From: Crystallibacter degradans
GTDB taxonomy: Bacteria; Actinomycetota; Actinomycetes; Actinomycetales; Micrococcaceae
NCBI RefSeq assembly: GCF_012952295.1
Contig: NZ_JABBCH010000003.1
Span: forward strand, 248,001 to 312,000
Length of the DNA stretch: 64,000 bases
Direction: 5' to 3'
The notes under the pieces are model-generated. The model was not told where the DNA came from. It saw only the letters and a program-made list of their open reading frames with translations, and ran no database searches. This document shows, piece by piece, positions 25,416 through 34,149 of the stretch (position 1 is its first letter; each line of letters begins with the position of its first letter). Position numbers and translations under genes: made by a program.

Positions 25416-26279
25416 CTAGCTATCCCAGCTGAAGAAACCCTTGCCGCTCTTGCGTCCGAGCTCGCCCTTTGCCACCTTGTCCCGCAGGATCTGCGGCGGC
25501 GCAAAGCGCTCCCCCAGGGTGGAGTGCAGGTACTCGGCGATGCCCAGTCGGACGTCCAAGCCCACGATGTCCGTCGTCTTCAGCGGCCCCACGGGGTGCT
25601 TGTAGCCGAGAACCATGGCCGCATCGATGTCTTCCGCCGAGGCCACGCCTTCCTCCACCATGCGCATGGCTTCCAGGGCGATGGCCACCCCCAGACGCGA
25701 TGAAGCGAAGCCAGGGGCGTCATTGACGACGACGGCGGTCTTGCCCAGCGACTGGACCCATGACCGGGCCGCAGCGGCCGACTCATCCGAGGTCTCCTCG
25801 GCCAGCACCACCTCGACCAGCAGCGAAGCCGGCACCGGATTGAAGAAGTGCAGGCCGCAGAAGTTGGCAGGCCGTTCGAGCTGTTCGGCGAGCTTGCCAA
25901 CCGAGAGCGACGAGGTGTTGGTGGCCAGCCAGGCGTTCGGAGGCAGCTGCGCTTCCACGGCTTTGAGCGCCGTCGACTTCAGTTCGAAGTCTTCCGGTAC
26001 GGCTTCAACTACCAGGCCGCAGCTGCCGAAGGAGTTGTAGTTGACCGAGACCGACAGCCGCTGGGTCAGCGCCTCGATGGTCTCGGTGGTGGTGCCGCGC
26101 TGCACGCTCTTGAGCAACGCATCGGTGACCCGGCGGCGCGCGCCTTCCGCGGCGTCGTCGTCCCTTTCCACCACAACTACCTCGGCACCGGCGGTCAGGA
26201 AGGCGTGGGCGATGCCTGCACCCATGCGGCCGCCGCCGAGCACGCCTACTTTGCTAGGTACCGTATCTACTGTTTCCAT
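25416..26279 (-). CDS. paaH: 3-hydroxyacyl-CoA dehydrogenase
   Basis: 287 aa NAD-dependent dehydrogenase. The Rossmann motif is VGVLGGGRMGAGIAHAFLTAGAEVVVVERD; CGLHFFNPVPASLLVEVV holds the catalytic His; VNDAPGFASSRLGVAIALEAMRMVEEGVAS starts the C-terminal domain. It oxidises 3-hydroxyadipyl-CoA to 3-oxoadipyl-CoA in the lower phenylacetate pathway; a general beta-oxidation role cannot be excluded. Last gene of the paaJ-paaF-paaH unit, 5 bp after paaF. Confidence 0.88.
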   Translation of the reverse strand: METVDTVPSKVGVLGGGRMGAGIAHAFLTAGAEVVVVERDDDAAEGARRRVTDALLKSVQRGTTTETIEALTQRLSVSVNYNSFGSCGLVVEAVPEDFELKSTALKAVEAQLPPNAWLATNTSSLSVGKLAEQLERPANFCGLHFFNPVPASLLVEVVLAEETSDESAAAARSWVQSLGKTAVVVNDAPGFASSRLGVAIALEAMRMVEEGVASAEDIDAAMVLGYKHPVGPLKTTDIVGLDVRLGIAEYLHSTLGERFAPPQILRDKVAKGELGRKSGKGFFSWDS

Positions 26280-26284
26280 GTGGC

Positions 26285-27088
26285 TTACTTGCTTTCTGTC
26301 TGCTTTTCCTTGGCCGCCCGCTTGGCAGCGCTCTTGTCGAGAAACGCCTGCATACGGTCGAATTTGGCTTCGGATTCGAACAGGATTCCCTGCGCGATCG
26401 TATCGATGACGGGGTGGACTTCCCGCGGAGTGTGGAACACGCTCTTGGTGATCCGGACGGCCAGCGGGTCCTGGGCCCCGATCCGGTCCGCCAGCGCGTG
26501 GGCGGCGTCGATCAGGACCTCCGCCTCGTGAACTTCGGTGACCAGATGCACCGCCAGGGCTTCCTGCGCACCGAGGATGCGGCCGGCCAGCAGGATTTCC
26601 TTGGCCAGCGGTTCGCCGACCAGTTCCTTCAGGCGCCAGGTGGCTCCGGCGGCTGCCATGATGCCAAGGTTGGTCTCCGGCTGGCCGATCTTCACACTCG
26701 GTGTGGCCAGGCGGAAGTCCGCGGCGTAAGCCAGTTCGGCCCCGCCTCCGAGGGCATAGCCGTCGAGGGCGGCGATGACCGGCATGGGCAGCTGGGCTAT
26801 CCGGTTGAAGATGGTCGAGTTAATCCCGGCCAAGGCATCCTCACGACGGCGTTCGCGCAGCTGTGCGATATCCGCACCGGAGGCGAAGATCCCCTTACCG
26901 TTGACCTGCGTACCTGACAGGATCATGATCCGCGGCTGCCGCTCCAGCACTGCACAGATGGCATGCAGTTCATCGACCATGGCCTGGTCGATGGCGTTGC
27001 GGACCTCCGGCCGGTGCAGCTGGACGTGGATCCGGTCCTCGCGCTCTTCGAGCAGCAGGGTGGAGAACTCGTGCGTTTCGAAGAGCAT
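26285..27088 (-). CDS. paaF: Enoyl-CoA hydratase, PaaF-type
   Basis: 267 aa crotonase-fold hydratase with both catalytic glutamates in place (GYALGGGAELAYAADFRLA and GQPETNLGIMAAAGATWRL) and the oxyanion segment IFASGADIAQL. It hydrates 2,3-dehydroadipyl-CoA. The start MLFETHEF at 27088 overlaps the thiolase stop by one base (TGATG). The frame extends to 27136, but that part is the thiolase C-terminus out of frame. An AKRAAKEKQTESK tail makes it slightly longer than usual. Confidence 0.88.
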   Translation of the reverse strand: MLFETHEFSTLLLEEREDRIHVQLHRPEVRNAIDQAMVDELHAICAVLERQPRIMILSGTQVNGKGIFASGADIAQLRERRREDALAGINSTIFNRIAQLPMPVIAALDGYALGGGAELAYAADFRLATPSVKIGQPETNLGIMAAAGATWRLKELVGEPLAKEILLAGRILGAQEALAVHLVTEVHEAEVLIDAAHALADRIGAQDPLAVRITKSVFHTPREVHPVIDTIAQGILFESEAKFDRMQAFLDKSAAKRAAKEKQTESK

Positions 27089-28299
27089 CAGACCCGCTCG
27101 ATGATCATCGACGTTCCCTGGCCCACGCCCACACACATGGTGGCCAGGCCGCGCTGGGCGTTCTCGCGTTCCATCCGACCCAGCAGGGTCACCACCAGAC
27201 GTGAGCCGCTGGAACCGAGCGGATGCCCCAAGGCGATGGCCCCGCCGTCGTTGTTTACGATGCTCTGGTCGATCTTCAGGTCGCGCAGCACGGCCAGGGA
27301 CTGGGTGGCGAAGGCTTCGTTGAGTTCGACGGCGCCGAGGTCCTCGACGCTCCAGCCGGCCTTGTCCAGCACCTTGCGGGTGGCCGGGACCGGGCCGACG
27401 CCCATGATTTCCGGGGCGACGCCGGCGGAGGCGCCTTCCACAATGCGGGCGCGCGGGGTCAGGCCGAACTTCTTCACGGCCGCCTCGGACGCCACGATGA
27501 TCGCGGACGAGCCGTCGTTGAGGGAGCTGGAGTTGCCGGCCGTGACCACGCCGCCGGGCTTGATGATGGGCTTGAGCCCGGCGAGGACCTCGAGGCTGGT
27601 GCCCGGGCGCGGGCCCTCGTCCGTGTCGACGACGGAGGTGCCCTTGCGGCTCTTGACCGTGACGGGGACAATCTCGTCCTTCAGCCGGCCGCCCTCGATT
27701 GCCGCGATCGCCCGCTCGTGCGACTGCACGGCGAAGGCGTCAGCGTCCTCGCGGGAGATGCCGTAGACATCGGCGACCTCCTCGGCCGTCTCCGGCATGG
27801 AGTAGGTCATTTTGCCATCGCGCGACAGGTCGCCCTTGGCGAAGCGCTCGTTGACGAACCGCCAGCCGATGGACGTGTCGAACTGCTCGCCGGGCTTAGC
27901 GAAGGCCTTCATCGGCTTTTCCTGCACCCAGGGCGCGCGGCTCATCGACTCGACGCCGCCGGCCACGACGATGTCCGCGGCGCCGGCCTTGATCATGTGC
28001 GAGGCCATAATGATGGCGCTCAGCCCCGACGCGCACAGGCGGTTGACGGTAATGCCGGGCACGTGGTCCCCGTAGCCGGCCAGCAGCCAGGCCATGCGGG
28101 CAACGTTGCGGTTTTCCTCGCCGGCACCGTTGGCGTTGCCGAAGATGACCTCGTCCACGGCGTCCGGATCCACGCCCGCGCGGTGCACGGCTTCCTTGAC
28201 CACGAGCGCGGCCAGATCGTCCGGGCGTACCGCGGACAGTGCGCCTCCATAGCGGCCAACCGGGGTACGGGCCCCGCCAATCAGGAATGCCTCAGCCAT
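27088..28299 (-). CDS. paaJ: Thiolase, probable 3-oxoadipyl-CoA thiolase
   Basis: 403 aa. Nucleophilic Cys89 in VNRLCASGLSAI; GGVESMSRAPWV; His in NNDGGAIALGHPLGSSGSR; second Cys in MCVGVGQGTSMIIE. The length and motifs fit PaaJ/PcaF thiolases that split 3-oxoadipyl-CoA into acetyl-CoA and succinyl-CoA. First gene of the paaJ-paaF-paaH unit. Operator D lies 75 bp upstream. Confidence 0.88.
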   Translation of the reverse strand: MAEAFLIGGARTPVGRYGGALSAVRPDDLAALVVKEAVHRAGVDPDAVDEVIFGNANGAGEENRNVARMAWLLAGYGDHVPGITVNRLCASGLSAIIMASHMIKAGAADIVVAGGVESMSRAPWVQEKPMKAFAKPGEQFDTSIGWRFVNERFAKGDLSRDGKMTYSMPETAEEVADVYGISREDADAFAVQSHERAIAAIEGGRLKDEIVPVTVKSRKGTSVVDTDEGPRPGTSLEVLAGLKPIIKPGGVVTAGNSSSLNDGSSAIIVASEAAVKKFGLTPRARIVEGASAGVAPEIMGVGPVPATRKVLDKAGWSVEDLGAVELNEAFATQSLAVLRDLKIDQSIVNNDGGAIALGHPLGSSGSRLVVTLLGRMERENAQRGLATMCVGVGQGTSMIIERV

Positions 28300-28373
28300 T
28301 GAATTTTCCCTCGCGCTCGAGTGTCTTGGATGACGATGTGCGGACGGCTCCGACGGATTTTGCCCGGCAGAAA

Positions 28374-28395
28374 TTACCGACCGACCGTTCTATAA
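28374..28395. promoter_or_regulatory. Proposed TetR operator D (paaJFH promoter)
   Basis: TTACCGACCG, AC, CGTTCTATAA: left arm 9 of 10 to consensus, CGTTC core and the outer TAA of the right arm kept. On the minus strand a TTGACC (28419-28424) upstream of it may be the -35 box of the thiolase operon. Confidence 0.72.
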
Positions 28396-28495
28396 AGAAT
28401 CCCACGCGCGCTGGCGAGGGTCAACTGAAGCATCAGTCCAAGGCGTTACATGACTCCGGGCGCTGTCAACATAACGACGACGGCGGGCGGCTTAC

Positions 28496-28984
28496 TTACT
28501 GCCCCAGCGCCTCGCTGTAGTGCCGGACGAGTTCTTCATGGGACTGCCCCGCGGCGGCGGCGGAGCCGTCCAGGAAAGCCGCCAGCTGCTCCAGGCAGCC
28601 GTGCCAGCCGGCAGCAACGTTGGCAACCCTGGCCGGATCCTGAATGGTGTTCGTGAGCAGGAGCAGGCTGCCGCCGGCATCGGGCTGCAGCTGCCAGCGA
28701 AGCACTTCCTGGTCCCAGCTGAAGGCGAGCAGGTGCGGCGGATCCAGCTCCAGGACCTTGCCTTCGTCAGGTTCTTCATCCGGAAAACGGAACTCGATGA
28801 CTCCGCCGACGTGCTGTTCCAGCCGGACCGCGCAGGGGAACCACGCCGAAAGTTCAGAGTCCTCGCTCAGCGCGCGCCACAACCGTTCGACGTCGTGGCC
28901 GTACCGGCGGCGGAAACGCAGCACCGGCTGGCCCTCCACCGTGCTGTCCAGACTGACATCCACCTTGAATTTTCCTGCCGTCAT
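28496..28984 (-). CDS. SRPBCC / AHSA1-like domain protein
   Basis: 162 aa. LRFRRRYGHDVERLWRALSEDSELSAWFPCAV and WDQEVLRWQLQPDAGGSLLLLTNTI, with the C-terminal HEELVRHYSEALG, fit the START-like SRPBCC fold of activator-of-Hsp90 (AHSA1) relatives. These bind hydrophobic ligands or act as polyketide cyclase-like proteins; no ligand can be assigned. GAGGAGGA precedes the ATG. It follows a second SRPBCC gene by 9 bp, so they are an operon. Confidence 0.75.
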   Translation of the reverse strand: MTAGKFKVDVSLDSTVEGQPVLRFRRRYGHDVERLWRALSEDSELSAWFPCAVRLEQHVGGVIEFRFPDEEPDEGKVLELDPPHLLAFSWDQEVLRWQLQPDAGGSLLLLTNTIQDPARVANVAAGWHGCLEQLAAFLDGSAAAAGQSHEELVRHYSEALGQ

Positions 28985-28993
28985 ACTTCCTCC

Positions 28994-29455
28994 TCAGGCA
29001 CGGTTTTCGGCCTTGGCCGCGATGTCCTTCAAGTCCTGTGCCATCGCTTTACGGGCGGCGTTCATGCCGAACTTGCCGAACACAGCCATCATCAGCTTGG
29101 TCAGCGCGCCCGGGCGGGCCTGCTCGGCACCGAAGAACATTGTCAGTTCCGTACCGCCCGCCACCGGACGCAAGGTGAAGCGCGTGGTGTAGTCGGCGCC
29201 GCCGGACTGCGCCTTAACCGTGGTGGCATGGGGAGCCTGGGCGTCTGCAACCCACATCTCTTCGGTGGCTTCCTTCCCCATCATTTTCCGGGTTTCCCGC
29301 CAACGGAAGCCTTCGGTGTAGGGGCCGGGTGTGAGGACCTCCACCTTGGTTACACCGGACAGCGTTCCCGCGGCACCGTCGATATCCGTCAACACCTCCC
29401 ACACGGCCTCCACCGGTGCATTCACGTGCTGGGTCAACTCCAGTTGATGCGCCAT
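28994..29455 (-). CDS. SRPBCC family (polyketide cyclase-like) protein
   Basis: 153 aa START-like fold: MAHQLELTQHVNAPVEAVWEVLTDIDGAAGTLSGVTKVEVLTPGPYTEGFRWRETRKMMGKEATEEMWV, then TTRFTLRPVAGGTELTMFFGAE. It resembles bacterial ligand-binding CoxG/cyclase-like proteins. AGAGGGA lies before the ATG. Function unknown; it pairs with the neighbouring AHSA1-like gene. Confidence 0.75.
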   Translation of the reverse strand: MAHQLELTQHVNAPVEAVWEVLTDIDGAAGTLSGVTKVEVLTPGPYTEGFRWRETRKMMGKEATEEMWVADAQAPHATTVKAQSGGADYTTRFTLRPVAGGTELTMFFGAEQARPGALTKLMMAVFGKFGMNAARKAMAQDLKDIAAKAENRA

Positions 29456-29517
29456 TGATCCCTCTGGTTTCTAACATGTGTATCCGCGATGGTCTGCCCA
29501 ACACAGTAGCCCATGGG

Positions 29518-31164
29518 TCAGACAGCCACTGGGAAAGGCGCGACCCGGCCGTCGACCAGCCGCAGTTCCGCGCCGGGCCCGGTGCCGCCGAAGCGCCCGG
29601 CGAACCAGGCACCCAGTTGGCGGTCGTGGCTGACCATGACAAGGGTTCCCGCGTAGGCGGCGAGCGCTTCCTCCAGCTCACCCACCAACGCCGGAGCGAG
29701 ATGGTTGGTGGGCTCGTCGAACAGCAGCACGTCGTAATGGCCAACCAGCAGCCGGGCCAGCGCCAGCCGGCGATACTGCCCCACGGACAGCGCCCCGACC
29801 GGCACAAAGAAGTCCGCGGTGCGGAACAGCCCGAGGGCCAGCAGCTTCTCCGCGTGTTCCTCGGTATCGCCGGGCAGTCCGGTGCCGAAAGCCTGCAGCA
29901 GCCGGTGCTCCGGGTGGGCCGGCGGGGCAAGCTCCTGGGGCAGGTAGCCCAGCCGCCCGCGACGGCGCACAGTTCCGCTGTCGGGTACCAGCCGGCCGGC
30001 CAGCACATCCAGCAGCGTGGTTTTACCCGCACCGTTGGGGCCGGAGACCAGCAGTTTCTGCCCGGCCGCCAGTTGAAGGCCGTCCATCTGCAACCTGCCT
30101 TCAACCACGACGCCGGACGCCTCCAGCATGGTTCCGGTCAGGCCGGTGCCGCCGAAGTCCGCGGCCAGCTTCAGTGGTTCGGGCGGCCGCTGCACGGGCC
30201 GGGCCTGCAGCCGGCGCAGCCGTTCCTGGGCGTTGCGCAGCCGGCTGGTCCGTGCCGACTCCACGGTGCTGGTCTTGAAATCGAAGGCCATCTTGTCTTT
30301 GTCCGGCCGGTCCGGAACGTCGTCGAACTGCTCCTGGTGCCGGGCAATTTTCGCCTTTTCCGCCGCGATCGCGTCCAGCCAGGTGCCGTAGGCCTGAGCC
30401 CAGCGCTGGCGCTCGGCCGCTTTCTCCCGCAGATATCCGGTGTAGCCGTTGCCGTAGCGCGTCAAGGTACGGCGGTCCGCGTCCACTTCCACCACGGTGG
30501 TGGCGACGCGTTGCAGGAAGGTTCGGTCATGCGAAACGGCGACGACGGTGCCCGGGTGCGCGGCGAGGGCATGTTCCAGCCACTCGACCGCGCTGTTGTC
30601 CAGGTGGTTGGTCGGCTCGTCCAGCAGCAGCACCGGGGCGGGATCCGCCAGCAGGCAGGCGAGCGCCAGGCGTCCCTGTTCGCCGCCAGAGAGCGAGCCG
30701 ATCTTCCGGTCCCTGGTGATATGCCCGAGGCCCAGCCCGTTCAGCGCGCCGTCCACGCGGGCATCCGCGGCGTAGCCATCGCGCAGCCGGTAGGCCGCGA
30801 GCAGCTCGTCGTACCGGCCGCTTTCCTGCGCCTTGCCGCCGGCCATAGCGGCCTCGAGTCCGCGGAGTTCCGATTCCATGGTGCGCAGTCCGGACAAGGA
30901 CGCGTCGATGGCCTGTCCAACAGAGGACGACGGCGGCAGGTCCAGCGTCTGCCCCAGGTAACCGTGGGTGCCGTGGACGGCAACGGTTCCAGCGTCCGGC
31001 TGTTCAAGACCGGCCAGCAGCCTGAGCAAGGTGGACTTGCCGGCGCCGTTCTCGCCGATGATGGCCAGGTGTTCGCCGAACGGGATGACAAGGCTGACGT
31101 TGTCCAGCAGGAGCCGGCCGCCGTAGCCGTGCGAAAGGTGTGAGAGATGAATATGACCGGTCAC
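29518..31164 (-). CDS. ABC-F family ATPase
   Basis: 548 aa with two ABC domains and no membrane segments, as in ABC-F translation factors. Domain 1: GENGAGKSTLL, LSGGEQGRLALACLL, LLLDEPTNHLD. Domain 2: GPNGAGKTTLLDVL, LSVGQYRRLALARLL, LLFDEPTNHL. The inter-domain linker (about 240-320) is Arg/Lys/Gln-rich. ABC-F proteins bind the ribosomal E site, and some give resistance to macrolides, lincosamides or pleuromutilins. Whether this one is a resistance factor cannot be decided from sequence. A GTG start at 31164 is used; no good Shine-Dalgarno is seen, and 272 bp of gene-free DNA precede it. Confidence 0.88.
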   Translation of the reverse strand: MTGHIHLSHLSHGYGGRLLLDNVSLVIPFGEHLAIIGENGAGKSTLLRLLAGLEQPDAGTVAVHGTHGYLGQTLDLPPSSSVGQAIDASLSGLRTMESELRGLEAAMAGGKAQESGRYDELLAAYRLRDGYAADARVDGALNGLGLGHITRDRKIGSLSGGEQGRLALACLLADPAPVLLLDEPTNHLDNSAVEWLEHALAAHPGTVVAVSHDRTFLQRVATTVVEVDADRRTLTRYGNGYTGYLREKAAERQRWAQAYGTWLDAIAAEKAKIARHQEQFDDVPDRPDKDKMAFDFKTSTVESARTSRLRNAQERLRRLQARPVQRPPEPLKLAADFGGTGLTGTMLEASGVVVEGRLQMDGLQLAAGQKLLVSGPNGAGKTTLLDVLAGRLVPDSGTVRRRGRLGYLPQELAPPAHPEHRLLQAFGTGLPGDTEEHAEKLLALGLFRTADFFVPVGALSVGQYRRLALARLLVGHYDVLLFDEPTNHLAPALVGELEEALAAYAGTLVMVSHDRQLGAWFAGRFGGTGPGAELRLVDGRVAPFPVAV

Positions 31165-31436
31165 GGTAACCCCATTGCGTCGAATAGTTATGCCTGCGGG
31201 GCGCGCGCGGCCACGGGGCCGGTGTGCAGCGGGCAGGCAAATGGACGAAAGCGGGTTACAGCTTCATGCCTTCCAGTGTGGGAGCGCCGGGATGGAGCTG
31301 TCAACGTTTCAACGCCCCTCCGTGCAGTTGCGGGCCGTGGACGCCGCATGTGCTGGACCAACCGTCGTCGCTTTCGCGGACAATAGCTGTCCGGAAGACT
31401 CTGGCGCACGAATGGCCGGGCGCCTACCGTCGAAAC

Positions 31437-31874
31437 ATGACCTACAACTTGCAGATAGTCGTCGATTGCGCCGACGCCCACAGCCAGGCCGACTGGTGGG
31501 CCGAAACCCTGGGCTGGTCGGTGGAGCAAACGGACCCGGAATTCATCAGCGAAATGATCGCCAAGGGCCACGCCCGCGAGGAAGACACCGTCATCCATAA
31601 CGGCATGCTGGTTTGGCGGGCCGGCGCCGCCATTTCTCCGCCGGGGGAAAAGGACTTGCCCGATGGCCGGCGGATCCTCTTCCAGCCGGTCCCGGAACCG
31701 AAGACGGTGAAGAACAGGCTGCACTGGGACGTGCGCCTTGCCGGCGACGACAGGGACGTGGTCCGGGCGCGGCTTGAAGCACGCGGTGCCAAGTTCCTGT
31801 ATGACGCCCAGCAGGGACCGTACAGCTGGGAGACCATGGCCGATCCGGAAGGCAACGAATTCTGCCTCACGTGA
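31437..31874 (+). CDS. VOC-superfamily (glyoxalase-like) protein
   Basis: 145 aa. MTYNLQIVVDCADAHSQADWWAETLGW and NRLHWDVRL, with WETMADPEGNEFCLT at the end, form the paired beta-alpha-beta-beta-beta units of the vicinal-oxygen-chelate/glyoxalase-like domain. Metal-ligand candidates are His in LHWD and Glu in GNEFC. Substrate unknown. The start follows a TACCGT box by 7 nt (leaderless); the frame is open to 31224, but that extension is unlike the family. Confidence 0.8.
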   Translation: MTYNLQIVVDCADAHSQADWWAETLGWSVEQTDPEFISEMIAKGHAREEDTVIHNGMLVWRAGAAISPPGEKDLPDGRRILFQPVPEPKTVKNRLHWDVRLAGDDRDVVRARLEARGAKFLYDAQQGPYSWETMADPEGNEFCLT

Positions 31875-31897
31875 CAGGTCGGTTTTGGGCCCGGGGC

Positions 31898-31903
31898 TAA
31901 ACT
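31898..31903 (+). promoter_or_regulatory. -10 box for leaderless menB
   Basis: TAAACT ends 6 nt before the GTG start of menB, which would make the transcript begin at or very near the start codon. Confidence 0.5.
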
Positions 31904-31909
31904 CGCTAT

Positions 31910-32923
31910 GTGAGCTTTGAGAATTCTGCCCCCGCGCCCGCCACTGCCGTTCCGGAAGCCAGCAACCAAGCACAGGCCGCCGCCCTGCCCGCAAAGGTGT
32001 CAGATGTCTTCGACCCCGCCCAGTGGCGCGAGGTATCCGGTTTCGACTTCCAGGACATGACGTACCACCGCCAGGTGGAACGGGACACGTCCGGCGCCGT
32101 GCTGCGCGATCTGCCCACGGTGCGTATCGCCTTCAACCGGCCCGAGGTCCGCAATGCTTTCCGGCCCGGCACGGTGGACGAGCTCTACCGTGCACTGGAC
32201 CACGCCCGGATGACGCCGGATGTGGCGACCGTCCTGCTGACCGGCAACGGCCCCTCCCCCAAGGACGGCGGGCACTCGTTCTGCTCCGGCGGCGACCAGC
32301 GGATCCGCGGCCGCGACGGCTACCGCTACGCCGACGGCGAGACGCAGGAAACCATCGACCCGGCCCGCGCCGGACGGCTGCACATCCTCGAAGTCCAGCG
32401 CTTGATGCGCACCATGCCCAAGGTGGTCATCGCCGTCGTTAATGGTTGGGCGGCCGGCGGCGGCCACAGCCTCCACGTGGTCGCTGACCTGACCATCGCC
32501 TCCCGCCAGTACGGCAAGTTCAAGCAGACCGATGCCACCGTCGGCAGTTTCGACGCCGGCTACGGCTCGGCGCTGCTGGCCCGCCAGATCGGCCAGAAGG
32601 CCGCCCGCGAAATCTTCTTCCTGGCCCGCGAGTACTCCGCCGAAGACATGGTCCGGATGGGCGCCGTCAACGAGGCCGTGGACCACGAGCGTCTCGAAGC
32701 GACCGCACTGGAGTACGCCGCGGATATCGCCCGGCAGTCGCCGCAGGCCATCCGCATGCTCAAGTTCGCGTTCAACCTCGCGGACGACGGGCTGGCCGGC
32801 CAGCAGGTCTTCGCCGGCGAGGCCACCCGCTTGGCCTACATGACGGACGAGGCCGTGGAGGGCAAGGAAGCCTTCCTGGAAAAGCGCGATCCCGACTGGT
32901 CCCGCTTTCCGCACTACTTCTAG
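31910..32923 (+). CDS. menB: 1,4-dihydroxy-2-naphthoyl-CoA synthase
   Basis: 337 aa crotonase-fold enzyme of menaquinone synthesis that cyclises o-succinylbenzoyl-CoA. Diagnostic segments: IAFNRPEVRNAFRPGTVDELYRAL, GGHSFCSGGDQRIRGRDGYRY, NGWAAGGGHSLHVVADLTIASRQYGKFKQTDATVGSFDAGYGSALLARQIG with the catalytic Asp in GSFD, and KRDPDWSRFPHYF at the C-terminus. An N-terminal Ala/Pro-rich extension of about 30 residues is present. First gene of menB-menE-menA. Confidence 0.95.
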   Translation: MSFENSAPAPATAVPEASNQAQAAALPAKVSDVFDPAQWREVSGFDFQDMTYHRQVERDTSGAVLRDLPTVRIAFNRPEVRNAFRPGTVDELYRALDHARMTPDVATVLLTGNGPSPKDGGHSFCSGGDQRIRGRDGYRYADGETQETIDPARAGRLHILEVQRLMRTMPKVVIAVVNGWAAGGGHSLHVVADLTIASRQYGKFKQTDATVGSFDAGYGSALLARQIGQKAAREIFFLAREYSAEDMVRMGAVNEAVDHERLEATALEYAADIARQSPQAIRMLKFAFNLADDGLAGQQVFAGEATRLAYMTDEAVEGKEAFLEKRDPDWSRFPHYF

Positions 32924-32933
32924 GGCTGCCCGG

Positions 32934-34049
32934 ATGAACATCGATCCGGCGCTGAAGGCACTGTCCGCGGCGCTGGCAGGCGCGGGCCCCGCCGTCGAAA
33001 TCGCACCTGATGGCACCCCCGAGCCGGTTACCTCGGCCGGTCTGGCGCCGGAGACCGCAGCGGTAGTGCGGACCTCGGGCTCGACCGGCACGCCGAAGGC
33101 CACCATGCTGGGCATTGAGGCGCTGGCCGCGTCCTCGATGGCCACGGCCATGCGGCTGCAGGGCGAGGGCCAGTGGCTGCTGACGCTGAGCCCCAACTAT
33201 GTGGCCGGCCTGCAGGTGCTGGTGCGTTCGCTCTACGCGGGCACCCGCCCCTGGGTGATGGACCTGTCGGCGGGCTTCACCCCGGAGGCATTCACCGCCG
33301 CGGCGGGCGAGCTCACGGATAGGTTCCGGCTGGTCTCGCTGGTCCCCACCCAGCTGCACCGGCTGCTCACGGACCCGTCCCCGGAAACGGTCCAGGTGCT
33401 GCGCCGCTTCGACACCATCCTGCTTGGCGGCGCCCGGATGTCCGACGACCTGCGCGCGGCGGCCCGGAAGCATTCACTGCGGATTGTCCGTACCTACGGC
33501 ATGAGCGAGACCTGCGGCGGCTGCATTTACGACGGCGTACCGCTGGACGGCGTGCAGCTGGGGCTGGATGCAGGCCGGATTTCCATCGGCGGCGACGTCC
33601 TGGCCTCGGGCTACCTGGACAACCCCGAGCTCACGGACGCGCACTTCAGTACCACTCCGGACAAGGATGGCTCGGCCACCCGCTGGTTCCTCACCGAGGA
33701 TCTGGGTGAAATGCACGACGGCGTTCTGACCGTCAGCGGGCGGGCGGACGATGTGCTCATCACCGGTGGCGTCAAGGTTTCCGCCGCCGCCGTCGCCGCG
33801 GCCGTCGAGACCGTCCCCGGGGTGGAGGCCGCCCTGGCGGCCGGGGTCGAGGACCCGGAATGGGGCACCCGGGTGGGCGCCGCCGTCGTCGGTCAGGCGG
33901 ACGATGAGCTGATCCGCCGCACGGTCCGCGAGACGCTGGGGCCGGCCGCGGTGCCGCGCATCCTCGTGCGGCTGGATGCCCTGCCGCTGCTGGCCAACGG
34001 CAAGCCGGACCGGTTGGCCGTGGCGCAGGCGCTGCGCGAAGCCGGCTGA
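32934..34049 (+). CDS. menE: o-Succinylbenzoate-CoA ligase
   Basis: 371 aa adenylate-forming ligase. RTSGSTGTPKATML is the ATP loop, TYGMSETCGGCIYDGVPLDGV the adenine-binding region, TEDLGEMHDGVLTVSGRADDVLITGGVKVSAAAV the hinge, and LANGKPDRLAV holds the C-terminal Lys. It is shorter than typical ligases, as actinobacterial MenE often is. It makes the substrate of MenB and starts 10 bp after menB. Confidence 0.92.
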   Translation: MNIDPALKALSAALAGAGPAVEIAPDGTPEPVTSAGLAPETAAVVRTSGSTGTPKATMLGIEALAASSMATAMRLQGEGQWLLTLSPNYVAGLQVLVRSLYAGTRPWVMDLSAGFTPEAFTAAAGELTDRFRLVSLVPTQLHRLLTDPSPETVQVLRRFDTILLGGARMSDDLRAAARKHSLRIVRTYGMSETCGGCIYDGVPLDGVQLGLDAGRISIGGDVLASGYLDNPELTDAHFSTTPDKDGSATRWFLTEDLGEMHDGVLTVSGRADDVLITGGVKVSAAAVAAAVETVPGVEAALAAGVEDPEWGTRVGAAVVGQADDELIRRTVRETLGPAAVPRILVRLDALPLLANGKPDRLAVAQALREAG

Positions 34050-34149
34050 TACCCGCCGCCCACCAGCGATAAGCGAGAATAGTTCATTGCGGCCGGCACC
34101 GGATCCGGTCCGCCGCCATCATTACCGTTCACGAAAGCAGGATCTTCAC

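Noticed and set aside
9363-28299. Phenylacetate cluster as a novel pathway
   Set aside because: All steps are the established aerobic PaaA-K/Z pathway. Only the operator layout and the extra thioesterase are worth follow-up.
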